Origin: Paraprevotella sp.
GTDB taxonomy: Bacteria; Bacteroidota; Bacteroidia; Bacteroidales; Bacteroidaceae
NCBI GenBank assembly: GCA_017630975.1
Contig: JAGBUF010000188.1
Coordinates: forward strand, 1-6,609
Direction: 5' to 3'
Length of the DNA stretch: 6,609 nucleotides
The notes beneath the pieces were generated by a model that saw only the letters and a list, made by a program, of their open reading frames with translations, did not search any database and was not told the DNA's origin. Made by a program: the position numbers and the translations under genes. Positions 1 to 6,609 of the stretch are shown one piece after another. The first letter of the stretch is position 1. Each line of letters starts with the position of its first letter.

Positions 1-3000
1 AGATACACAGTGAGCATAACAGTTGAGAACGAAGAAGTGACCTTCGGATTCAAATGTGAAAGCACTAACGCCAACTGGATTACGGTGGACCATTTCCAAT
101 TGATAAAGACAGATGGAGGATTAAGAACCGAAGCCGCAAAACCTCTTAACAGAGGATTGATGGCTGTGAATCTTACCACATCAGGCGGAACAGGAAATCT
201 CATCAGTTGGCGTATCAGAGAAAACGACCCTAAAGACTATAGTTACAAATTATACAGCGGAACTTCTAGGTCACAAAAGAGACTCGTAAACAATGGCAAC
301 CCTATCAAAGGACGCTCAAATTTCATTGACACCAACGGAACAACTTCTACCTACTACCGCTTGGTGGTGCTGGACAAAGACGGAAATGCTGTAGACTCCA
401 TGGCTTCAGTAAAAACTTGGAGCAATCAAACCATAACCATCCCGACTATCACACCCACGGATACAAGAGGACTGAATGCTACATATACTCCCAACGATGC
501 ATCATACTGCGATATGGACGGAGACGGAGAATATGAAATTATTCTGAAATGGGATCCAAGCAACTCCAAAGATGCAGCCTCTAATGGTACTACCTCAGAT
601 ACCTATTTTGATTGTTATAAACTTAATGGTACACGTCTGTGGCGCATCAATCAAGGGCCCAACATCCGTTCCGGTGCACACACCACTCCATTTATTGCTT
701 GGGACCTCAATGGTGATGGTTATGGTGAATTCATCATTAAAACAGCCCCCGGCACCATTGACGGAAATGGGAATTACGTTGTCATGAACGGTGATGACCC
801 CCTACAAGACTGCCTCAGCGGTAGAGGAAAGCCGGATAGAGGTCCGGAGTATTTAACTGTTTTTGATGGAATGACCGGAGCTGAGATTTCCACCATTAAG
901 TACCACACAGATTATGCTACAGGACAAAATTACTGGGGCGACAGTAACCAGAATCGTTCGGAGAGATACACCGCATGCTTGGCCTACCTTGATGGAAAAA
1001 ACAGGAATCCATCAGCCATTTTCAACCGTGGTTATTATTCTGGTGCCTTCGTAGGTGCATACGACTTTGATGGTTACACACTTAGAGAACGATGGGTTTC
1101 AAGGAATACGACATCCGGGAAAGGACTTTGGGGAGAAGGCGCTCATTGGTTGACCGCTGCCGACCTTGACGGTGATGGGTTTCATGAGATTCAATTCGGT
1201 TCGGCTGCTCTTGACCACAACGGGCAACTGCTTTACCGCACAGGATTAGGGCATGGCGATGCATTCCACATAGGCGATTTTCTCACTAACCGTCCCGGTT
1301 TGGAAACATTTATGTGTCATGAATCCAAACCATATGGTGTTGATTTGCGTGATGCAAAGAGTGGCGAATTAATACTCCACCTTACGGCTGGCGGTGACAC
1401 GGGACGCGGCCTTGCTGCTCACTTTGATTCCAGCCAACAAAGCGCACAGTTTATACATAGTGCATCTGGCGCCATGTATAACGCAGATGGAGGTACCGTC
1501 AATGCCGATACATGGGCTATCGGTTCATCCGGTGCTGGTGTCAACTGCCGTATCTACTGGGATGGTGATTTATTCGATGAGTTTTTTGATAAGTCCATCC
1601 TTGGTCATTGGAATCCGACCGGGAAATATTTTGACCGTCTAAAATTCAATGGTGGAAACTACGTATGGGGTAGCTTGACAAATGGAACTAAGTACAATCC
1701 ATGCGTTATGGGAGATTTATTAGGAGATTGGCGCGAAGAAATCGTGACTTATGACACGAACAACAACTACCTCATCATCAATGCCACTAATTACACATCC
1801 AATTATCCCGTCCCCCACCTTATGGATGATATCCAATATCGTGAGAATGTTGTTTCGCAAAATGTCGGTTATAACCAACCGCCTCATTTGAGTTACGACC
1901 CGGCTGTACGCTTTGGTGTCATCAAAGTTGAGCTTCCCACAGGCGATTTGGAGAATGATATTTATTACATTCAAAATGTTTCTAATGGCAAGTTCTTACT
2001 GGGTGGCTCATATTGGGGAACCCGTGCTATTGTCGGAGACCATGGTATAGACTTTACCACGTCCCTCATAGCAAACGATACTTATCACCTTGATTCTAAG
2101 ATTGCCAACTCAGGTACTGACCATTTCTTAACCTCGCTCGATGAACCATATGTTGACGGTCCTGCAGGTAACATTATCATCAAGGCACTCGACAATGGAA
2201 CTTATTCCATTTCTAACGATATTGCATATTTGGAAGTAACAGCTGACAATCATACAATGTATTCCGCAACAACACCTAATGCGCCTTCGGCTCAATGGCT
2301 GTTTCACACCTATACTGATATGATTACCCATTTAAACCAGGCAACCAAAGAGAATCCGATAGATGCGACCTTCCTTATTCAAGACCCTAATTTTGGACGA
2401 AACGACCAACGTTATAGCAGTTGGATTTGGTCAACAGACTGTACGAACAATAAGAATGATGGCGAATCAACAAATTTCTGCGTTGAATCCTGGCATTCTA
2501 CGTTTACTTTCAGCCAGATACTCAGCGGTATTCCCAATGGTTGGTATAAACTTTCGGCACAAGGATTCTATCGGGCAGACGGAAGCGATATGAACCATCC
2601 AACTATATTCGCAAACGATTCGGAGGCAACTCTTCCCAATGTCCTCTCTGAAGGAAAAGCATCGGCCACCAATGGTTTTTCTGTTCTTGTAAATGGAGTG
2701 TATATTCCCAACACAATGGCCGATGCTTCTATTGCATTCAGCAACGGCCACTACTACACAGATGAAATCCTTTTCCAAGTAACGGGTGGTACCGCTACAA
2801 TTGGAATAAGAAACCCTTTCAATGTCACGGATTGGTGCATCTGGGATAATATGGAACTATCATATTACGGAATAAAGAATCCATCCAATGAAAACAGCAT
2901 CAACGAAACACTTCAAACGGAATCCGAACATGATGTTATATATACAATTCACGGCATACGGATAAAGGAAATCACAAAACCGGGTATATACATCATCAAC

Positions 3001-3024
3001 AATAAGAAAGTGATAAAAAAATAA
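1..3024 (+). CDS. Rhamnogalacturonan lyase, polysaccharide lyase family 11, 5'-partial
   Basis: Cleaves the rhamnose-galacturonate backbone of rhamnogalacturonan I by beta-elimination. The frame is open from base 1, so the gene enters from upstream; the GTG at base 10 (residue 1 below) is probably an internal Val. Residues 1-33 look like the last strands of a jelly-roll module (NWITVDHFQL). The PL11 beta-propeller spans about 48-640, with family signatures RGLMAV (48), NDASYCDMDGDGEYEI (162), LKWDPSNSKD (179), NIRSGAH (218) and three DxDGDG-type calcium loops at 168, 232 and 385; DLLGDWREE (569) closes the core. Residues about 646-770 are a beta-rich region (YYIQNVSNGKFLLG) and 785-954 a second jelly roll ending DWCIWDNMELSYYG. 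The last 30 residues (GIYIINNKKVIKK) resemble a type IX secretion sorting tail. The signal peptide lies outside the window. Family assignment is strong; endo- versus exo-action cannot be decided. The GH31 gene follows after 61 bp, probably in one operon. Confidence 0.93.
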   Translation, partial: RYTVSITVENEEVTFGFKCESTNANWITVDHFQLIKTDGGLRTEAAKPLNRGLMAVNLTTSGGTGNLISWRIRENDPKDYSYKLYSGTSRSQKRLVNNGNPIKGRSNFIDTNGTTSTYYRLVVLDKDGNAVDSMASVKTWSNQTITIPTITPTDTRGLNATYTPNDASYCDMDGDGEYEIILKWDPSNSKDAASNGTTSDTYFDCYKLNGTRLWRINQGPNIRSGAHTTPFIAWDLNGDGYGEFIIKTAPGTIDGNGNYVVMNGDDPLQDCLSGRGKPDRGPEYLTVFDGMTGAEISTIKYHTDYATGQNYWGDSNQNRSERYTACLAYLDGKNRNPSAIFNRGYYSGAFVGAYDFDGYTLRERWVSRNTTSGKGLWGEGAHWLTAADLDGDGFHEIQFGSAALDHNGQLLYRTGLGHGDAFHIGDFLTNRPGLETFMCHESKPYGVDLRDAKSGELILHLTAGGDTGRGLAAHFDSSQQSAQFIHSASGAMYNADGGTVNADTWAIGSSGAGVNCRIYWDGDLFDEFFDKSILGHWNPTGKYFDRLKFNGGNYVWGSLTNGTKYNPCVMGDLLGDWREEIVTYDTNNNYLIINATNYTSNYPVPHLMDDIQYRENVVSQNVGYNQPPHLSYDPAVRFGVIKVELPTGDLENDIYYIQNVSNGKFLLGGSYWGTRAIVGDHGIDFTTSLIANDTYHLDSKIANSGTDHFLTSLDEPYVDGPAGNIIIKALDNGTYSISNDIAYLEVTADNHTMYSATTPNAPSAQWLFHTYTDMITHLNQATKENPIDATFLIQDPNFGRNDQRYSSWIWSTDCTNNKNDGESTNFCVESWHSTFTFSQILSGIPNGWYKLSAQGFYRADGSDMNHPTIFANDSEATLPNVLSEGKASATNGFSVLVNGVYIPNTMADASIAFSNGHYYTDEILFQVTGGTATIGIRNPFNVTDWCIWDNMELSYYGIKNPSNENSINETLQTESEHDVIYTIHGIRIKEITKPGIYIINNKKVIKK

Positions 3025-3025
3025 A

Positions 3026-3060
3026 AATATTGGCGTTGAATAAAACTTATTTCCAATGTT
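3026..3060 (+). other. Imperfect AT-rich hairpin in the intergenic gap
   Basis: Bases 3026-3033 (AATATTGG) pair with 3053-3060 (CCAATGTT), with one G-U wobble. Continuing inward, 3038-3043 (GAATAA) pairs with 3047-3052 (TTATTT), also with one wobble. A 4-nt bulge (CGTT, 3034-3037) sits on the 5' arm and the loop is only AAC. The stem totals 14 pairs, mostly A-U, so it is weak. It begins 2 bases after the PL11 stop codon and its 3' arm contains the alternative ATG at 3056. A T6 run (3071-3076) lies 10 bases after the stem, too far for a standard intrinsic terminator. A role in mRNA processing or translation is possible; chance in AT-rich DNA is also plausible. Confidence 0.3.
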
Positions 3061-3076
3061 ACAGAGCACATTTTTT

Positions 3077-3084
3077 AAGAAGAG
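3077..3084 (+). promoter_or_regulatory. Weak purine-rich ribosome-binding region before the GH31 start
   Basis: AAGAAGAG stands one base before the ATG at 3086 and follows a T6 run. It is a poor, too-close match to a Shine-Dalgarno site, which is normal for Bacteroidota, where AT-rich leaders matter more. No comparable purine run precedes the in-frame ATG at 3056, which slightly favours 3086 as the start. Confidence 0.3.
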
Positions 3085-3085
3085 C

Positions 3086-6000
3086 ATGAGAAATATCCTT
3101 TTATTGGGGATACTTCTCACCACTAGTTTAGTCGCAACGGCACAAGAAAAATACCGATTTGTTTGTACCGACTACACACGTTTGACTGACCGTGTACCTT
3201 CTGCATCGAACATGACATTTGATGAAGAAGCCAACACATTCACTATCCGACGTTCGGGAGCCAACAACATCGCTTTTGCCATGGATAAAGCGACAAAAGA
3301 CAATGCCTATTATATTAAAGGCGACCAACATTGGTTCGTGATTCATGGTAGCGGACTGAGCTCGACCACTAATGCAAGCTACATCTGGTGGATGAATGGT
3401 TTTAACAGAAATGGTAGTGAGGCTCCCCAAAAAATTATCAAACAAGCAGACAACACCACTCTGCTACTTTGGAATTTGAAAGAAACTTCTACCATCAATG
3501 GAAACTTTGACTTTGCTGCACCCAAAATCACCATTTCTTCTCATGGAAACGAATTCATTTCCGCAATAGGACTGACTGCTATCAGTGTGTCAGCCACTAT
3601 CATGGATGTTTCTTTCTACAACAACTACGAAGTAGTATTTAAGTACCCGGAAGCTCTAACAACCGTGGGATTCCGAGATGAAGCATCACTCATCACCTCT
3701 GTCAAAGAAAAACTGGACGCTGCCATCAAGCAAGCAGATGCACTGCTTGCCGTAGTGCCTGAATCATCCTCTAAAGAGAATTTGGAAAAAGCGACTACAA
3801 ATGCAAAAGATATCTACAATGGTGAAATCAATAGCATTGAAACAGCAGAAAACGCATACCTCCAAATAGGAATTGTTGAAAATGCTATTTCCACTTATAA
3901 GCAAGAAGAACCTGTTTATAGTTGGGAGACTACTGAAAATGGATTCAAAGCCGTCCTTAACGACCTTCACACCCAAGTAGTTTGCTACACTGATCAGATC
4001 ATACGCATCTTCAAGTCCTATCATGGTAATGTGGCTCAGAAGAAAAGCCTCAGCGTTACTGCACAACCGGACTATGTAGGTGTCAGCGTGAACGAAGAGA
4101 ATGGATATGTCACTTTGAACAATGGTAAAGTTCTGATTAAATATTGTTTAAAGACCGGACAAATGAGTTTTGAACGTTTGGAAGGTGGCAACATCATCAG
4201 TGAAAAAGAATATGGAACAGAATTCCTTACCACCAAGGATGGTATCTTTGATAGCTATAAAATTACGAATGTCTTTACACTCGATGATGACGAACAAATC
4301 TACGGATTGGGACAAATTCAGAATGGAGATTTGAATCAACGTGGTAAAAGTATCCATCTAGAACAGGACAACATGAAAGTATGCATCCCATATTTCCAAT
4401 CTACGAAGAACTATGGCTTGTTCTGGGATAACTACTCTCCTACCACCTTTACCGATAATGAAGAAGGTACAAGTTTCCAATCCACCGGAACAGAAATTGA
4501 CTATTATATTTTGGTGGGCAACAACAGTAATGATGTATTGAACTTGATGCGCAACCTGACAGGAAAAAGTCCGATGCCAACCCTTTGGAACTTCGGTCTT
4601 TATCAAAGTAAAGAGCGCTATGTCAGCTCGACTGAGGTACGTGAAGTATTGGGCAAATATCGTCAGTTGCAAGTTCCTCTTGACTGTATCGTACAAGATT
4701 GGCAATATTGGGGAACAGACAACAACAACTGGAATGCACTGGCATTTGAGAACCCCACATACTCTGATGGCGAACAAATGATTGCCGACGTACATGCTCA
4801 GAATGCCAAATTGATGATTTCTATCTGGGCCAACTTCGGCCCCAACACACGTCCTTACAAAGAATTGAACGAATTGGGCAGACTGATTCCCGTAGGTAAG
4901 GACGGAAGTTATCCTGGTGGCTATTACGTATGGCCTTACGATGTCTATGATGAAGGCGCACGTGGAATCTATTGGAAATACTTGTACAACGGACTGGTAT
5001 CAAAAGGTGTTGATGCCTATTGGATGGACTCAACAGAACCTGACTATTTCAATCATTTGGAAAGCGATTTGGATTACATCTCAGGCTGCGGACAGACCTG
5101 GAGAAGTTTGCGCAACGCCTTCCCTATCGCCCATATCAGTGGAACACATGACAACCACCGCACAGCTGAAGCGGCAAACGACCCTTACCTAAGCGGCAAG
5201 CGAGTTTCTATTCTTACTCGTTCTGCATTCACCGGACAACAACGTTATGGTGCCAACACCTGGAGTGGTGACGTCACTTCCAGTTGGGAGAACTTCGCTA
5301 ACCAAATTCCTGCGGCTTGCAACTTCTCCGCATGCGGTATTCCATACTGGAACAGTGATATTGGTGGATTCTTTACCGGAAGTGTTGGCGGTGTAAACGA
5401 CCCTGCATGGCGCAGACTTTACATGCGCTGGGCACAATTCGGAACATTTACCCCTATGATGCGCTTCCATGGCACCAATACTCCTCGCGAAATCTATCAA
5501 TTTGGATCAGAGAACGATGGTATCGGTGAATTTGACCAACTGCTCAAATACATCAAAATCCGCTACCGCATGTTACCTTATTTATATAGTACGGCATGGC
5601 AAGTGAGCAGTCAAAACAAAACTTTCATGCAAGCTCTCCCTATCGCTTTCAACGAAGACGAAAACGGTTATCATGTGAAAGACCAATATATGTTCGGAGA
5701 ATCCTTCCTTGTTGCACCCATCATTCAAGATGCAGCTACATCACGCCAAGTGTATCTGCCTGCTAACCACAAGTGGGTAGACTTTTGGACAGGTGAAACA
5801 TTTGAAGGTGGACAGGAAATCACAAAGAAAGCTCCTCTTGACATACTGCCACTCTATGTCAAAGCCGGAAGTATTATGCCTTGGGGACCGGACATGCAAT
5901 ACTCAACAGAAAAGACTTGGGACCATCTTGAAATTCGCATTTACCCAGGAGCTGATGGCACATTCACACTTTATGAAGACGAAAACGACAACTACAATTA

Positions 6001-6609
6001 CGAGAAAGGACAATATAGTGAAATACCTTTTGTATGGAACGAAGAGACACAGACTTTGACCATCGGTGAACGTAAAGGTTCGTTTAACGGAATGTTGGCT
6101 TCACGTACTTTCAATATCTGCCGCGTTTCAACATTACATGGTACCGGAGATTTGCACGAAACGAACTACCATACAACTGTAACGTATACAGGAGAAGCTA
6201 CCAGCATCACTCTCGAAGCTGACAAAACTTCCGTTATCACCAAAGAAGATTGCACAGATTATATCAAAAACCCAAGTTTTGAGACCGGGAACACCACCGG
6301 TTGGACTGTCAATTGCAATACAGCATGGTTCGGTATCAATCGTGGAGAAGGAGCAGGTGATCCCGCTGCCACTGATGGCGTCTACATCTTTGGTGTTTGG
6401 GATGCTGCAAACAGTGGAAAGAATGCCACCATCAGCCAGGAACTCACCTCTCTGCCCAAAGGTACCTACGAGTTGACAGTAGACATGCACGCCCCAGGCC
6501 GTGTTAATTTCCCTCGTTTGGGTAATCAACAACTTTATGCCAACAACGTCATTGCTTTGTTCAAAGACCAAATTACTACCGCTGGTACTGGAGATACCTA
6601 TCCCTTGCA
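3086..6609 (+). CDS. Secreted family GH31 alpha-glycosidase, multi-module, 3'-partial
   Basis: Retaining alpha-glycoside hydrolase, probably exo-acting and exported. Frame 2 is open from the ATG at 3086 to the window edge. Residues 1-20 form a signal peptide (cleavage near ATA-Q) with no lipobox Cys. Then come an unrecognised beta-rich module (about 21-190), a helical FIVAR-like segment (about 198-275), the GH31 N-terminal beta-sandwich (about 280-495, YGLGQ at 406), the catalytic barrel (from about 496), a C-terminal beta region (MFGESFLVAPI at 869, LPLYVKAGSIMP at 921), a DUF5110-like part (about 944-1015) and a jelly roll starting YIKNPSFE (1059). Catalytic signs: QDWQYWG (537), WMDSTEP with likely nucleophile D648, WSGD with likely acid/base D729, and MRFHG with R793 and H795. 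The WMDxxEP form is seen in alpha-xylosidases and relatives, but alpha-glucosidase or alpha-galactosidase activity is possible. Typical GH31 proteins have about 650-950 residues; this one exceeds 1174. An in-frame ATG at 3056 would add 10 residues. Codon use resembles the neighbouring gene. Confidence 0.92.
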   Translation, partial: MRNILLLGILLTTSLVATAQEKYRFVCTDYTRLTDRVPSASNMTFDEEANTFTIRRSGANNIAFAMDKATKDNAYYIKGDQHWFVIHGSGLSSTTNASYIWWMNGFNRNGSEAPQKIIKQADNTTLLLWNLKETSTINGNFDFAAPKITISSHGNEFISAIGLTAISVSATIMDVSFYNNYEVVFKYPEALTTVGFRDEASLITSVKEKLDAAIKQADALLAVVPESSSKENLEKATTNAKDIYNGEINSIETAENAYLQIGIVENAISTYKQEEPVYSWETTENGFKAVLNDLHTQVVCYTDQIIRIFKSYHGNVAQKKSLSVTAQPDYVGVSVNEENGYVTLNNGKVLIKYCLKTGQMSFERLEGGNIISEKEYGTEFLTTKDGIFDSYKITNVFTLDDDEQIYGLGQIQNGDLNQRGKSIHLEQDNMKVCIPYFQSTKNYGLFWDNYSPTTFTDNEEGTSFQSTGTEIDYYILVGNNSNDVLNLMRNLTGKSPMPTLWNFGLYQSKERYVSSTEVREVLGKYRQLQVPLDCIVQDWQYWGTDNNNWNALAFENPTYSDGEQMIADVHAQNAKLMISIWANFGPNTRPYKELNELGRLIPVGKDGSYPGGYYVWPYDVYDEGARGIYWKYLYNGLVSKGVDAYWMDSTEPDYFNHLESDLDYISGCGQTWRSLRNAFPIAHISGTHDNHRTAEAANDPYLSGKRVSILTRSAFTGQQRYGANTWSGDVTSSWENFANQIPAACNFSACGIPYWNSDIGGFFTGSVGGVNDPAWRRLYMRWAQFGTFTPMMRFHGTNTPREIYQFGSENDGIGEFDQLLKYIKIRYRMLPYLYSTAWQVSSQNKTFMQALPIAFNEDENGYHVKDQYMFGESFLVAPIIQDAATSRQVYLPANHKWVDFWTGETFEGGQEITKKAPLDILPLYVKAGSIMPWGPDMQYSTEKTWDHLEIRIYPGADGTFTLYEDENDNYNYEKGQYSEIPFVWNEETQTLTIGERKGSFNGMLASRTFNICRVSTLHGTGDLHETNYHTTVTYTGEATSITLEADKTSVITKEDCTDYIKNPSFETGNTTGWTVNCNTAWFGINRGEGAGDPAATDGVYIFGVWDAANSGKNATISQELTSLPKGTYELTVDMHAPGRVNFPRLGNQQLYANNVIALFKDQITTAGTGDTYPL

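Noticed and set aside
10..12. GTG at base 10 as the true start of the lyase
   Set aside because: The frame is open to base 1 and the following residues are the end of a domain, with no signal peptide; the real start is upstream of the window.
2467..2778. Minus-strand open frame of 103 codons
   Set aside because: It is opposite the lyase C-terminal module, and the forward frame carries the conserved motifs.
3071..3076. T6 run as an intrinsic terminator after the lyase
   Set aside because: The nearest stem ends 10 bases earlier and is A-U rich; a terminator needs a strong stem directly before the T run.
3025..3085. A Bacteroidota-type promoter (TTTG and TAnnTTTG boxes) for the GH31 gene
   Set aside because: No properly spaced pair of boxes is present; only a partial TATTT match near 3048 was seen, which is unremarkable in AT-rich DNA.
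3086..3145. Lipoprotein signal peptide on the GH31 protein
   Set aside because: There is no Cys after the hydrophobic core; the cleavage region reads VATAQE, a signal peptidase I type.
3128..3445. Minus-strand open frame of 105 codons
   Set aside because: It overlaps the N-terminal coding part of the GH31 gene on the opposite strand with no supporting start context.
4358..4795. Minus-strand open frame of 145 codons
   Set aside because: It lies wholly inside the GH31 catalytic region, opposite clear family motifs, and its product shows no recognisable domain.
5793..6059. Plus-strand frame-3 open frame of 88 codons
   Set aside because: It is an out-of-frame reading of the GH31 gene, whose frame 2 continues through it with typical GH31 motifs.
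6134..6571. Minus-strand open frame of 145 codons
   Set aside because: It is opposite the GH31 C-terminal jelly-roll coding sequence, which is continuous and recognisable; the reverse product resembles nothing known.

Overview
The window looks like a piece of a carbohydrate-degradation locus from a member of the Bacteroidota, most likely order Bacteroidales (Prevotella/Segatella- or Bacteroides-like). The reasons are large multi-module secreted glycanases in tandem, moderately AT-rich DNA, weak Shine-Dalgarno signals, a C-terminal tail of the kind common in that phylum, and jelly-roll modules ending in a W-x-x-x-D-x-x-x-L strand. Genus is inference; there is no marker gene here.

Layout: two large genes lie head-to-tail on the + strand and fill almost the whole window. 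Both run off an edge. Bases 1-3024 are the 3' part of a family PL11 rhamnogalacturonan lyase (about 1007 codons visible, true start upstream). After a 61-bp gap, a family GH31 glycoside hydrolase starts at 3086 (or at an in-frame ATG at 3056) and is still open at 6609, with 1174 complete codons read without a stop. The gap has no recognisable promoter or intrinsic terminator, but it holds an imperfect AT-rich hairpin.

Functional reading: the PL11 enzyme would cleave the alternating rhamnose-galacturonate backbone of rhamnogalacturonan I (pectin) outside the cytoplasm. The GH31 enzyme carries a signal peptide and both catalytic aspartates, and would remove an alpha-linked sugar from the same or an associated polysaccharide. 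Its exact specificity cannot be read from the sequence. The two proteins share a C-terminal jelly-roll module type, which fits a shared role at the cell surface or in the periplasm. I see no wholly new system. The most unusual features are the accessory modules of the GH31 protein and the recurring jelly-roll module. No RNA genes, mobile elements, CRISPR arrays or clear regulatory sites were found.
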